64,000 bases of DNA, from contig NZ_BMQQ01000006.1 of assembly GCF_014648195.1 (NCBI RefSeq), positions 1-64,000 on the forward strand, written 5' to 3'. The DNA is from Streptomyces purpureus. GTDB lineage: Bacteria > Actinomycetota > Actinomycetes > Streptomycetales > Streptomycetaceae. The notes under the pieces were generated by a model. That model saw only the letters and a list, made by a program, of their open reading frames with translations, did not search any database and was not told where the DNA came from. Numbering within the stretch: the stretch's first letter is position 1; each line of letters opens with the position of its first letter. The position numbers were made by a program, and so were the translations under genes. Shown in pieces: positions 1 to 8,657 of this stretch.

Positions 1-1
1 C

Positions 2-223
2 TGCACCGTCGACCTCGACGGTGCCGAGTGCGTGGACAACAACCCCGGCACCAACAACGTCGGCTCTCAGCCGGTCGAGCAGGGCAAGGCCAAGGAGGAG
101 CTGGCCGAGACCGGCGCCGCCGAGACCTCGTTCCTGCTGATCGGGGCCGCGACCATGATCGCGGGTGGCATCGGCTTCCGGATGCTGCCGCGTCTCGTCG
201 GTGGCGGTCGCACCGCCGCGTAA
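2..223 (+). CDS. C-terminal end of an LAETG cell-wall-anchored surface protein (5' truncated)
   Basis: The reading frame is already open at the window edge, so only the last ~73 residues are seen. They end in a typical sortase sorting signal: an LAETG pentapeptide, a hydrophobic span (SFLLIGAATMIAGGIGF) and a short basic tail (RMLPRLVGGGR). Streptomyces class E sortases are known to cleave LAXTG motifs and join the protein to peptidoglycan, so the product is inferred to be a covalently anchored surface protein. The upstream stretch is Asn/Gly/Thr rich with a CVD motif; its function cannot be told from this fragment. A strong terminator follows. Confidence 0.8.
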   Translation, partial: CTVDLDGAECVDNNPGTNNVGSQPVEQGKAKEELAETGAAETSFLLIGAATMIAGGIGFRMLPRLVGGGRTAA

Positions 224-269
224 TCGCGCGTAATCGCCTGTAAGCGAGCGATCGCGTCATAGCGTGACA

Positions 270-305
270 GAAGGGCCCGGGGTGCATCCGCACCCCGGGC
301 CCTTC
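270..305. terminator. Hairpin terminator after the LAETG gene
   Basis: Perfect 15-bp inverted repeat (270-284 with 291-305) around a 6-nt loop, GC-rich with AAGGG/CCCTT at the base. There is no U-tract, as is common in Streptomyces. It sits between two convergent genes and can serve both. Confidence 0.8.
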
Positions 306-315
306 CGCAGTCGGT

Positions 316-510
316 CTACGCCGTGCGGTACGCCGCCAGTAGCGCCATCGCCGCGATCAGTACCACCAGAAGCGTGAGCAGCGCCGTGGGGGACAGGCCG
401 CCCAGCGGTCCCTGCTGCTGAAGACGTTCACGGTTCGCCCGGCACACGGGGCAGCGGCCCTCGGAGACCGGGGCCGCGCAGTTCGCGCACACCAGTCGGT
501 CGTAGGTCAT
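316..510 (-). CDS. Small zinc-ribbon membrane protein
   Basis: 64-residue protein. Its N-terminal half has a CxxC-x9-CxxC zinc ribbon (CANC...CPVC) and its C-terminal half a single membrane span (TALLTLLVVLIAAMALLAA) with a 4-residue tail. I chose the ATG at 508-510 because a strong AGGAGG ribosome site lies 7-9 bases upstream. A longer reading frame upstream of it has no such signal. The function is unknown; it is probably a membrane-anchored zinc-binding protein with the ribbon in the cytoplasm. It converges with the LAETG gene and is divergent from ftsE. Confidence 0.7.
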   Translation of the reverse strand: MTYDRLVCANCAAPVSEGRCPVCRANRERLQQQGPLGGLSPTALLTLLVVLIAAMALLAAYRTA

Positions 511-745
511 GCGCTTTTCCTCCTCCCGCGTGGCGGTTCTCTCCGCACAACGCTCTGGGAAACGCAACCGTTCCCCCTCCCACTGTGCCAGCTCTTCGGG
601 CTTTCGGCTCGCGCCGTCGGATTCCGCCCGTTCCGCCCCGGGGGACATAAAGGATAAAGGACGTAAGACCTGACCGCGACTGCACGGGTCATCCCCGTTC
701 GCGTATGGTCACGCACACCTACTCCCTGCCGACCGTGGTGCACCC

Positions 746-1435
746 GTGATCCGATTCGACAGTGTCTCCAAGTCCTACCCGAAGCAGAACCGCCCCGCCC
801 TCAGGGATGTCTCCCTGGAGATCGAGAAGGGTGAGTTCGTCTTCCTGGTGGGATCCTCCGGCTCCGGAAAGTCCACCTTTCTCCGGCTGATCCTGCGGGA
901 GGAGCGCGCCAGCCACGGGCAGGTGCACGTCCTCGGCAAGGATCTGGCGCGGCTGTCGAACTGGAAGGTGCCGCACATGCGCCGCCAGCTCGGCACCGTC
1001 TTCCAGGACTTCCGGCTGCTCCCCAACAAAACCGTCGCCGAGAACGTGGCGTTCGCCCAGGAGGTCATCGGAAAGCCGCGCGGTGAGATCCGCAAGGCGG
1101 TGCCGCAGGTCCTCGACCTCGTCGGTCTCGGCGGCAAGGAGGACCGCCGGCCCGGTGAGCTCTCCGGTGGTGAGCAGCAGCGCGTCGCCATCGCCCGGGC
1201 GTTCGTCAACCGGCCCGCTCTCCTCATCGCCGACGAGCCCACCGGAAACCTCGACCCGCAGACCTCGGTCGGCATCATGAAGCTGCTCGACCGGATCAAC
1301 CGGACCGGCACCACCGTCCTCATGGCGACCCACGACCAGAACATCGTCGACCAGATGCGCAAGCGAGTCATCGAGCTCGAACAGGGCCGTCTCGTACGTG
1401 ACCAGGCGCGCGGCGTCTACGGCTACCAGCACTGA
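746..1435 (+). CDS. ftsE: Cell division ATP-binding protein FtsE
   Basis: 229-residue ABC ATPase of full family length. Walker A (GSSGSGKST, ~residue 36), signature LSGGEQQR, and Walker B with D-loop ([13 protein letters not shown]) are all visible, followed by the H-loop THDQ. FtsE drives the FtsX membrane partner and, through a coiled-coil adaptor, controls peptidoglycan hydrolases during division and growth. The start is the GTG at 746. ftsX follows after 47 nt, so the two form one operon. Confidence 0.97.
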   Translation: MIRFDSVSKSYPKQNRPALRDVSLEIEKGEFVFLVGSSGSGKSTFLRLILREERASHGQVHVLGKDLARLSNWKVPHMRRQLGTVFQDFRLLPNKTVAENVAFAQEVIGKPRGEIRKAVPQVLDLVGLGGKEDRRPGELSGGEQQRVAIARAFVNRPALLIADEPTGNLDPQTSVGIMKLLDRINRTGTTVLMATHDQNIVDQMRKRVIELEQGRLVRDQARGVYGYQH

Positions 1436-1482
1436 GCAAGTGACCGGTAGCAGCAGCTAGAAGGAAAGGCTGAAAGAGTCGC

Positions 1483-2400
1483 ATGCGCGCTCAGTTCGTA
1501 CTGTCCGAGATCGGCGTCGGTCTCCGGCGCAATCTCACGATGACCTTCGCCGTCATCGTCTCCGTAGCCCTCTCGCTCGCCCTCTTCGGCGGCGCCCTGC
1601 TCATGCGCGAGCAGGTCAGCACGATGAAGGACTACTGGTACGACAAGGTCAACGTCTCCATCTTCCTCTGCAACAAGAGCGATGCGGGCACCTCGCCCAA
1701 GTGCGCCAAGGGCGCGGTCACCGCGCAGCAGAAGGAGCAGATCGAGGGCGATCTGAAGAAGATGGACATCGTCGACACCGTCCATCACGAGACCGCCGAC
1801 GAGGCGTACAAGCACTACCGGGAGCAGTACGGCGACACCCCGATCGCCTCCACCATCACCCCGGACCAGATGCAGGAGTCCTTCCGGGTCAAGCTCCACG
1901 ATCCGGAGAAGTACAAGGTGGTGGCAACGGCCTTTGCCGGCCGGGACGGTGTGCAGTCCGTCCAGGACCAGCGCAACATCCTGCAGAACCTCTTCGACCT
2001 GATGAACGGCATGAACGTCGTCGCGCTGTACGTGATGGCGCTGATGCTCGTCATCGCGTTGATCCTGATCGTCAACACCGTGCGGGTGTCGGCCTTCAGC
2101 CGACGGCGTGAGACGGGCATCATGCGGCTGGTCGGCGCGTCCAGCTTCTACATCCAGATGCCGTTCATCATGGAGGCCGCCTTCGCCGGACTGCTCGGTG
2201 GCGCCGTCGCCTCCGTGATGCTGCTGGTCGGCCGCTACTTCCTCATCGACCACGGCCTGGCGCTCGCCGACAAGATGCAACTGGTCAACTTCATCGGCTG
2301 GGACGCGGTCCTCACCAAGCTGCCGCTGGTTCTCGCCATCGGGTTGCTGATGCCGGCGCTGGCCGCTTTCATCGCGCTCCGCAAGTACCTCAAGGTGTGA
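1483..2400 (+). CDS. ftsX: Cell division permease FtsX
   Basis: 305 residues with the FtsX layout. A first membrane span lies at ~19-40. A large extracytoplasmic loop (~41-178) includes a Cys pair (CNKSDAGTSPKC) that may form a disulfide. Three more spans follow at ~180-200, 226-250 and 275-297. The cytoplasmic SRRRETGIMRLVGAS segment is the typical contact for FtsE. It is not itself an enzyme but passes the ATPase signal to cell-wall hydrolases outside. It lies directly downstream of ftsE and is followed by a hairpin terminator. Confidence 0.97.
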   Translation: MRAQFVLSEIGVGLRRNLTMTFAVIVSVALSLALFGGALLMREQVSTMKDYWYDKVNVSIFLCNKSDAGTSPKCAKGAVTAQQKEQIEGDLKKMDIVDTVHHETADEAYKHYREQYGDTPIASTITPDQMQESFRVKLHDPEKYKVVATAFAGRDGVQSVQDQRNILQNLFDLMNGMNVVALYVMALMLVIALILIVNTVRVSAFSRRRETGIMRLVGASSFYIQMPFIMEAAFAGLLGGAVASVMLLVGRYFLIDHGLALADKMQLVNFIGWDAVLTKLPLVLAIGLLMPALAAFIALRKYLKV

Positions 2401-2410
2401 CATGCGCCCC

Positions 2411-2443
2411 GGGCGCCGTACGGGCAACAACCGTACGGCGCCC
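2411..2443 (+). terminator. Hairpin after ftsX
   Basis: Perfect 13-bp inverted repeat (2411-2423 with 2431-2443), 7-nt loop, 10 nt after the ftsX stop. It separates ftsEX from the next gene. It also argues against starting the next CDS at 2402, because the hairpin would then be coding. Confidence 0.75.
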
Positions 2444-2467
2444 TTCGCTTGTCCTAGAGTGGGCGGC

Positions 2468-3673
2468 ATGCCGGGCCCGTCCTTCTGTCTCAGGCCCCGC
2501 CGCTTCGGCCGCGGGGCGGCCCTGACATTGGTCTTCGCGAGCGTCCTCGCCACCGCCGTGGTCACCGACTCCCTTCCCCGCGCGGAGCGGACGGAGCCCG
2601 GACCGCGCGTGGCCGCGGCGCCGGCGGACCGGACGACCATCGACCGCGACGAGCTCGCCCGTACGACCGCCGACGCCATCGCGGACGGCAAGTCCGGTAC
2701 GCAGGCCGCCGAGGAGTTCGTCAGCCGCAGCGGCGACCGCTGGGGCGCGGTGTACGACCCGGGCGAGTACGAGGAGTTCACCCAGGCGCTCGGCGGCGCG
2801 TACACCGGCGTCGGCCTCTCCGCCCGCAAGGCCGGCGACGGGCACATCGAGGTGGCCCGGATCCGCGACGGCGGGCCCGCCGCGCGGGCCGGGATCAGGC
2901 CCGGCGACCGGCTCCGTACGATCGACGGCCGCCCGGTGGACGGGCTGCCGGTCTCCGAGGCCGTCGCCCTGCTGCGAGGCGACCGGGGCGACCGGGACGG
3001 CGGGAGCGCGGCCCCTGGGACCACGGTCGTCCTCGGGATCGAGCGCGGCGGCCGCGCCTGGACCCTGACCCTGCGCAGGGCCACTCTGGTCACCGACCCC
3101 GTCACTGTCCGCAGGCTCGACGGCGGCGCCGTGCTGATCAAGGTGACGGCGTTCACCAAGGGCGCGGGGGAGCGGGTGCGCAAGGCGGTACGGGCCGCCC
3201 CGGCCGGCGCAGGGGTCCTCCTGGACCTGCGGGGCAACGCGGGCGGGCTGGTCTCGGAGGCCGCCGAGGCCGCCTCCGCCTTCCTCGACGGCGGTCTGGT
3301 CGCCACGTACGACGTCGACGGCGAGCAGCGGGCGCTGTACGCGGACGCGGGCGGGGACACCGACCGGCCGGTCGTCGCCCTGGTCGACGGCGGCACGATG
3401 AGCGCCGCCGAGCTGCTCACCGGCGCCCTGCAGGACCGTGGCCGGGCCGTCACCGTGGGTGCGCGCACCTTCGGCAAGGGGGCGGTGCAGATGCCGAGCG
3501 CGCTACCCGACGGGTCGGTCGCCGAGCTGACCGTCGGCCACTACCGCACCCCCGCGGGCCACAGTGTGGACGGCCGGGGCATCACGCCGGACCTGGTGGT
3601 GGGCGACGCGTCGGGCGGACGGGCCGAGCAGCGGGCCCGCACAGTATTGAGTGGCCTCGGAGGGGCCTCGTAG
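2468..3673 (+). CDS. S41-family carboxy-terminal processing peptidase
   Basis: 401 residues from the ATG at 2468, chosen because the upstream alternative would span a terminator hairpin. An N-terminal signal/anchor (GAALTLVFASVLATAVV) suggests export. A PDZ domain follows (GVGLSARK through DGGPAARAGIRPGDRL, ~residues 110-190). The tail-specific protease domain carries the catalytic Ser in GGTMSAAELL and the Lys in FGKGAVQ, the Ser/Lys dyad of CtpA/Prc enzymes. It likely trims secreted proteins in the cell envelope. Position after ftsEX and before smpB matches other streptomycetes as I recall them. Confidence 0.9.
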   Translation: MPGPSFCLRPRRFGRGAALTLVFASVLATAVVTDSLPRAERTEPGPRVAAAPADRTTIDRDELARTTADAIADGKSGTQAAEEFVSRSGDRWGAVYDPGEYEEFTQALGGAYTGVGLSARKAGDGHIEVARIRDGGPAARAGIRPGDRLRTIDGRPVDGLPVSEAVALLRGDRGDRDGGSAAPGTTVVLGIERGGRAWTLTLRRATLVTDPVTVRRLDGGAVLIKVTAFTKGAGERVRKAVRAAPAGAGVLLDLRGNAGGLVSEAAEAASAFLDGGLVATYDVDGEQRALYADAGGDTDRPVVALVDGGTMSAAELLTGALQDRGRAVTVGARTFGKGAVQMPSALPDGSVAELTVGHYRTPAGHSVDGRGITPDLVVGDASGGRAEQRARTVLSGLGGAS

Positions 3674-3691
3674 TGCGAAAATGACTGCACT

Positions 3692-4234
3692 ATGGCAAAG
3701 GGACTCGTCAACGTGCAGGGCAAGCCTGCGAAGAAGCAGAGCCAGGACAAGGGGCCGGAGCGCAAGCTCATCGCGCAGAACAAGAAGGCGCGGCACGACT
3801 ACCACATCCTCGACACCTACGAGTGCGGTGTGGTGCTCATGGGTACCGAGGTGAAGTCGCTGCGGATGGGCCGCGCGTCGCTCGTGGACGGCTTCGTCCA
3901 GATCGACGGCCACGAGGCCTGGCTGCACAACATCCACGTCCCGGAGTACTCCCAGGGCAGCTGGACCAACCACTCGGCGAAGCGGAAGCGCAAGCTGCTG
4001 CTGCACCGCGCCGAGATCGACAAGCTGGAGCAGAAGGCGTCGGAGACGGGTCACACGATCGTGCCCCTCTCGCTGTACTTCCTGGGCAGCCGGGTGAAGT
4101 GCGAGATCGCGCTCGCCAAGGGCAAGAAGGAGTACGACAAGCGTCAGACCCTCCGCGAGAAGCAGGACACGCGTGAGGCGAGCCGGGCGATCTCTGCGGC
4201 CCGCCGCCGTCAGCGGGAGGCCCAGCGCGGCTGA
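3692..4234 (+). CDS. smpB: SsrA-binding protein SmpB
   Basis: 180 residues. SmpB core with [23 protein letters not shown], the DGHEAWLHN segment and the basic KRQTLREK...RAISAARRR tail. It binds tmRNA and brings it to stalled ribosomes, where the tail reads the empty mRNA channel. There is a ~22-residue basic N-terminal extension compared with short SmpBs. The start at 3692 lies 18 nt after the protease stop. Its RNA partner ssrA begins 121 nt downstream. Confidence 0.96.
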   Translation: MAKGLVNVQGKPAKKQSQDKGPERKLIAQNKKARHDYHILDTYECGVVLMGTEVKSLRMGRASLVDGFVQIDGHEAWLHNIHVPEYSQGSWTNHSAKRKRKLLLHRAEIDKLEQKASETGHTIVPLSLYFLGSRVKCEIALAKGKKEYDKRQTLREKQDTREASRAISAARRRQREAQRG

Positions 4235-4280
4235 CCCGGCGGCCCGGGCGGGCCGACTCGGCCGGCCGCCGGGAATACGC

Positions 4281-4310
4281 TGGCGACCGCCCGCGTTGGT
4301 CACGTACGAT
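4281..4310 (+). promoter_or_regulatory. Possible ssrA promoter
   Basis: A TGGCGA (-35-like, 4281-4286) and TACGAT (-10-like, 4305-4310) pair with an 18-nt spacer lies about 45 nt before the mature tmRNA 5' end. This is a visual match to the Streptomyces housekeeping consensus only. Confidence 0.35.
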
Positions 4311-4355
4311 GGGCCACGCACCTCACAGCGGGTGCGCTTTTTGAAAAAACAACAT

Positions 4356-4721
4356 GGGGATGATCGGTTTCGACAGCGGATGTCGAAGCAGGGGAAGCGT
4401 GTCGAGGAAGCGGCAATGATCTCGTAAACCACGCGCCGAAACCAATAATCGCCAACACCAAGCGCGATTCCTTCGCCCTCGCTGCCTAAGTAGCGACTTG
4501 CGAAGTGTCAGCCCGGGGCTGTTCCCGACCCGGATCCTGGCATCAGCTAGGGGACTAAACCTTGATCCCGGTCACGGGGTGAAGAGGGAAATCAAACAGT
4601 GACTGAGCCCGTTCCGGACTTGTCTGGGTGATCCGGAGGGCTGAGAAACTCGTACCAGACTGCACACGGAGAAGCCCTGGTTCCGCACCGTTGGACGCGG
4701 GTTCGATTCCCGCCATCTCCA
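4356..4721 (+). ncRNA. ssrA: Transfer-messenger RNA (tmRNA)
   Basis: One-piece tmRNA. The 5' end GGGGATGATCGGTTTCGACA is the hallmark tRNA-like start. The 3' end has the T-arm GGTTCGATTCC and CATCTCC, which pairs with GGGGATG as acceptor stem. CCA is not encoded after the discriminator A at 4721. The tag frame resumes at GCC 4451 and reads ANTKRDSFALAA to the TAA at 4487-4489. The hydrophobic ALAA end marks products for ClpXP-type proteases. Its partner gene smpB is just upstream. No integrase or att duplication is seen at the 3' end, a common integration site. Confidence 0.97.
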
Positions 4722-4737
4722 CTCATCCCATGTGGGC

Positions 4738-4772
4738 GAAGGCCCGGCGGCCGTCACGGCTGCCGGGCCTTC
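4738..4772. terminator. Hairpin between ssrA and the MFS gene
   Basis: Inverted repeat GAAGGCCCGGC / GCCGGGCCTTC (4738-4748 with 4762-4772). It lies 16 nt after tmRNA and 1 nt beyond the stop of the convergent MFS gene, so it can end both transcripts. Confidence 0.75.
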
Positions 4773-4773
4773 G

Positions 4774-6054
4774 TCATGCCCGGGCGGTCTTCCCGGCCGC
4801 TTTCTCCGGCCAGGGCCCCGCGGGGACCAGGACCGAGAGGGCCAGCGCCAGGGCCGCCGCGGCGGCCGGCAGGACGTAGCCGTACGCCGGGCCCCACCGC
4901 TCCACCGTCCAGCCGCCTGTCGCCGAGCCCACCGCGATACCGCCGAGGATCGCGGTGACCGCGAGGGTCATGCCCTCGTTCAGCTGGCCGCGCGGGGTGA
5001 TCCGCTGGACCGTCGCCATCGCCGTCACCATCGTCGGGGCCGTCGCCATCCCCGCCACGAGCAGCCCGCAGGCCACCGCGAGCAGTGAGCCGGTCCCCGC
5101 GCCGAGCAGCGGCATCGGCATCAGCAGGGCCATCGCGGCGAGGCAGGTCCGCAGGCCCGCCGTGCGGCGCGCCCGGCCGAAGACCAGGCCCGCCGCGCAC
5201 GACCCGGCCGCCTGGAGTGCGAGGACCGGGCCGGCCACCGGACCGTCCGCGTAGGCGATCGTCACGACCTCCATCGCGCCGAACACCGCGCCCGTCGCCC
5301 CGAACACCGCGAGCAGCGCCGGCATGCCGGGGGCGCGCAGCGGGGAGCCCTTGGTGGTACGCGGAGCGACCGGCGGCTCGGTGGAGCGCTGCGCCGCGAA
5401 GAGCACGACGCCGGTGAACAGCAGGATGGCACCGACCAGGGTGCCCGCCTCGGGGAAGAGCGCGGAGCACAGGAAGGCCGCGAGCACCGGGCCGAGCATG
5501 AAGCACAGCTCGTCGACGGCCTGCTCGAAGGCGTTCGCCGCGTGCAGGGCCGCCGGGTCGCCCCGGTGCATATGGGCCCAGCGGGCCCGCGACATCCCGC
5601 CCGTGTTCGGCGTGGTGGCCGTCGCGGCGTACGCGGCGAACAGCGTCCAGGCCGGGGCGTGGTGGTGCACGCACAGCAGCAGCGCGAGCGAGCCGAGCGC
5701 CGCCACCGCCGTCGCCGGCACGGCCACCCGCGCCTGCCCGTGGCGGTCCACGAGCCGCGCGGTCCACGGCGCGACGAGCGCGGTGGCGGCGAGGCCGGTG
5801 GCGGTGACCGCCCCGGCCAGCGCGTACGAGCCGTACGCCCCGGAAATCATGATCACCGCACTGACACCGAACATGCCCATCGGCAGCCGGGCGATCAGGT
5901 TCCCGGCGGTGAAGGCCCGCGCGCCGGGGGCGGCCAGCAGGCGCCGGTACGGGCCGGGGGCCTTGCCAGGGCGGGACGGGCGGCCGGGCGGCGGGGTGAG
6001 GACCAGCAGTCCGCCCGCCGTGGTCATCCGTGGAGAGGTCTTCGTCTGCGGCAT
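4774..6054 (-). CDS. MFS transporter
   Basis: 426 residues, very rich in Ala/Gly/Leu helices consistent with 12 membrane spans. An MFS loop motif appears as ARLVDRHGQARV between early spans. The substrate is unknown. It is divergent from the LysR gene at 6137, with 82 nt between starts. A LysR/exporter pair is a common arrangement in which the regulator senses the exported compound. Start ATG 6052-6054 (MPQTKTSP). Confidence 0.8.
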   Translation of the reverse strand: MPQTKTSPRMTTAGGLLVLTPPPGRPSRPGKAPGPYRRLLAAPGARAFTAGNLIARLPMGMFGVSAVIMISGAYGSYALAGAVTATGLAATALVAPWTARLVDRHGQARVAVPATAVAALGSLALLLCVHHHAPAWTLFAAYAATATTPNTGGMSRARWAHMHRGDPAALHAANAFEQAVDELCFMLGPVLAAFLCSALFPEAGTLVGAILLFTGVVLFAAQRSTEPPVAPRTTKGSPLRAPGMPALLAVFGATGAVFGAMEVVTIAYADGPVAGPVLALQAAGSCAAGLVFGRARRTAGLRTCLAAMALLMPMPLLGAGTGSLLAVACGLLVAGMATAPTMVTAMATVQRITPRGQLNEGMTLAVTAILGGIAVGSATGGWTVERWGPAYGYVLPAAAAALALALSVLVPAGPWPEKAAGKTARA

Positions 6055-6136
6055 GGATCAAGGTTCGGGGCCGGGCCCGGCCCCGGTCCAACACCTGATC
6101 CGTCGCCATTCACGCGTTTGTGTTGTTGAATGCGGC

Positions 6137-7108
6137 GTGGCCCACGACATCGACCCCCGGCTGCTGCGCGCGTTCGCCGCCGTCGCCCAGGAGCTGCACT
6201 TCACCCGCGCCGCCGCCCGACTTTACGTCGCGCAGCAGGCGCTCAGCCGGGACATCCGGCGCCTGGAGCGGGAGTTGGGCGTCGAGCTGTTCGTCCGCAC
6301 CACCCGGCAGGTGGCGCTCACCGGCGACGGCGAGCGGCTGCTGCCGTACGCGCGAGCGGTGCTCGACGCGCACGACGCGCTCGCCGCCGCCTTCGGGCCC
6401 GACGCGCGGCCCCTGCTCGTCGACCTCAACACCGAGGGCATGATCTCCGGGCTTGTCCTCGCCCGGGCCCGCGAAATCGCCCCGGACTGCGAGCTGATGG
6501 CCCGCTTCGAGAGCGGACTGACCCGGGCGGCCGCCGAGATGCTCGCCGGGCGCCTGGACGTCTCCTTCGGGTACGTGGGCGGCCTGGAGCCCGCGATCCG
6601 GGCCGGCCTCGCCCAGCAGCCCGTACGGTACGAGCCGCTGGCTGTGCTCCTGCCGTACGACCATCCGCTCGCCGACCGCCCGACGGTCCCGCTGGACGCC
6701 CTCGCCGGGGAGTCCGTCTACGCGGGCGCCGGCAACCCCGGGACGCTGGAGTGGACCGGGCTGGCCGAGCGGCTCTTCGAGGGGCGGGGGATCGGCATCG
6801 CGCCGCCCGCGCCCGTCGCCGTCGGGAAGGAGGAGTTCCGCCGGGTCATGGCGAGGACCCGGACCCCCGTCCTGGCCACGGTCGGCTTCCCCGAGCTGCC
6901 CGGATGCGTGCTGCGCCCCCTCACCGACCCCGTGCCGCTCTCCCCGGTCTTCCTGGTCTGGCGCAAGGGCCTGCGCCATCCCGGCCTGGACGCCCTGCGC
7001 GCCGCCGCCGCCGAGCTCGGCGCCCGCGAGGGCTGGCTGCGCATCCCCCAGGGGGCCTGGCTGCCCGCCGACCACCTCGGGCTCACAGCACCGGGGGGCC
7101 GTGGGTGA
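6137..7108 (+). CDS. LysR-family transcriptional regulator
   Basis: 323 residues from the GTG at 6137, which gives the normal LysR length; the frame stays open far upstream but the product would be antisense to the MFS gene. The N-terminal winged HTH is clear (LLRAFAAVAQELHFTRAAAR, then QQALSRDIRRLERELG). The rest is a periplasmic-binding-like effector domain. It is inferred to regulate the divergent MFS gene and itself from the shared 82-nt spacer. The effector is unknown. Confidence 0.9.
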   Translation: MAHDIDPRLLRAFAAVAQELHFTRAAARLYVAQQALSRDIRRLERELGVELFVRTTRQVALTGDGERLLPYARAVLDAHDALAAAFGPDARPLLVDLNTEGMISGLVLARAREIAPDCELMARFESGLTRAAAEMLAGRLDVSFGYVGGLEPAIRAGLAQQPVRYEPLAVLLPYDHPLADRPTVPLDALAGESVYAGAGNPGTLEWTGLAERLFEGRGIGIAPPAPVAVGKEEFRRVMARTRTPVLATVGFPELPGCVLRPLTDPVPLSPVFLVWRKGLRHPGLDALRAAAAELGAREGWLRIPQGAWLPADHLGLTAPGGRG

Positions 7109-7217
7109 GAGCAAGGTTGCGCACCGGTCACTTCCTGCCACCGGGCCGAAACGAGGTCTCCCTAGCGTCGGAGCAGAGGCCGGGAGCTCCGGCCCCCCGA
7201 CACCGCGGAGGTATCTG

Positions 7218-8570
7218 ATGGGCGGCCGATGGATCGAACGGTGGGAACCCGAGGACGAGACCTTCTGGCGCGAGACAGGTGAGCGGATCGCCAAGCGGAA
7301 TCTGCTCTTCTCCGTCTTCTCCGAGCACATCGGCTTCTCCGTGTGGAGCCTGTGGTCGGTCATGGTCCTGTTCATGGGGCCGGAGTACGGCGTCGACCCG
7401 GCCGGGAAGTTCTTCCTGATCGCGACCGCCACCCTGGTCGGCGCCTTCGTCCGGGTCCCGTACACCTTCGCGGTCGCCGCCTTCGGGGGCCGGAACTGGA
7501 CCGTGGTCGGCGCGCTGCTGCTGCTCCTGCCGACCGGGCTCGCCTACGCGGTGATGGAGCCCGGCACGTCGTACACCACGTTTCTGCTGGTGGCCGCGCT
7601 CACCGGCGTCGGCGGCGGCAACTTCGCCTCCTCCATGACCAACATCAACGCCTTCTTCCCGCTGCGGAAGAAGGGCTGGGCGCTCGGCCTCAACGCGGGC
7701 GGCGGCAACATCGGCGTACCGGTCGTCCAGCTCATCGGCCTGCTGGTGATCGGCACCGCCGGCGCCGCCCACCCCCGGATCGTCCTCGGCGTCTACATCC
7801 CGCTCGTCGTCGTCGCCGCCGTCTGCTCCGCGCTCTTCATGGACAATCTGACGCCCGTCAAGAACGACACCGGGGCCGTCAAGGAGGCCGTGCGGGCCCG
7901 GCACACGTGGATCATGTCGTTCCTCTACATCGGCACCTTCGGCTCCTTCATCGGCTACAGCTTCGCCTTCGGACTCGTCCTGCAGACGCAGTTCGGCCGC
8001 ACCCCGCTGCAGGCCGCCTCGCTCACCTTCATCGGCCCGCTGCTCGGCTCGCTGATCCGGCCCGTCGGCGGCTCGCTCGCCGACACCTACGGCGGCGCCC
8101 GGATCACGCTGTGGACCTTCGCCGCGATGGCCGCGGCGACCGGTGTGGTGATCTACGCCTCCGTGATCGAGTCGCTCACCGTCTTCCTCGTCGGCTTCAT
8201 CGGACTCTTCGTCCTCAGCGGCCTCGGCAACGGCTCCACGTACAAGATGATCCCGGCCATCTTCCTCGCCCAAGGGCACCGCAAGGGCCTGGCGGGCGAG
8301 CGGGCCGAGGCGTACGGGCGGCGGCTGTCCGGCGCCTCCATGGGGCTCATCGGCGCCGTCGGCGCCCTCGGCGGGCTCGCCATCAACCTCGCCTTCCGGC
8401 AGTCCTTCCAGACCGCCGGCACCGGCACCGCCGCCTTCGTCGCCTTCCTCGCCTTCTACGGGGCGTGCATGGCCGTCACCTACGCGGTATACCTTCGCCG
8501 GCCCGGGTCCGTACCGGCGAATGCCGCGGGCGCGGAGGAAAAGCAGCAGCTCGGTTACGCCGAGGTGTGA
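7218..8570 (+). CDS. narK: Nitrate/nitrite transporter NarK
   Basis: 450 residues, MFS nitrate-nitrite porter family, 12 predicted spans. The NNP signature is visible twice as glycine-rich stretches (GVGGGNFASSMTNINAFFP and GLNAGGGNIGVPVVQLIG). The start at 7218 (MGGRWIERW) has a GGAGG site at 7207-7211. It moves nitrate in and/or nitrite out. The next gene is the nitrate/nitrite regulator candidate nnaR, 87 nt downstream, so the pair likely serves nitrate assimilation. Confidence 0.92.
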   Translation: MGGRWIERWEPEDETFWRETGERIAKRNLLFSVFSEHIGFSVWSLWSVMVLFMGPEYGVDPAGKFFLIATATLVGAFVRVPYTFAVAAFGGRNWTVVGALLLLLPTGLAYAVMEPGTSYTTFLLVAALTGVGGGNFASSMTNINAFFPLRKKGWALGLNAGGGNIGVPVVQLIGLLVIGTAGAAHPRIVLGVYIPLVVVAAVCSALFMDNLTPVKNDTGAVKEAVRARHTWIMSFLYIGTFGSFIGYSFAFGLVLQTQFGRTPLQAASLTFIGPLLGSLIRPVGGSLADTYGGARITLWTFAAMAAATGVVIYASVIESLTVFLVGFIGLFVLSGLGNGSTYKMIPAIFLAQGHRKGLAGERAEAYGRRLSGASMGLIGAVGALGGLAINLAFRQSFQTAGTGTAAFVAFLAFYGACMAVTYAVYLRRPGSVPANAAGAEEKQQLGYAEV

Positions 8571-8657
8571 TCCATGGCCGAAACGGGAGCGGTCCGTAAC
8601 GGCGGAGAAATACCGGTGAACCGCGGATGTCACGCTTCCGCGTCAGGCTCATTCATC

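Noticed and set aside
1423..3477. Long minus-strand open frame (684 codons) opposite ftsX and the S41 protease
   Set aside because: High-GC DNA gives long spurious frames. The plus-strand genes have recognisable domains and proper third-position GC; the antisense product does not look like a protein.
4356..4790. Integration site of a genomic island at ssrA
   Set aside because: Searched by eye for an integrase and a duplicated 3' ssrA end within the window. Neither is present, and the next gene is a core-type MFS gene.
7105..7190. GlnR box upstream of narK
   Set aside because: GTCAC and GAAAC words occur, but their spacing does not fit the GTnAC-n6-GAAAC pattern. A motif scan would be needed to revive it.
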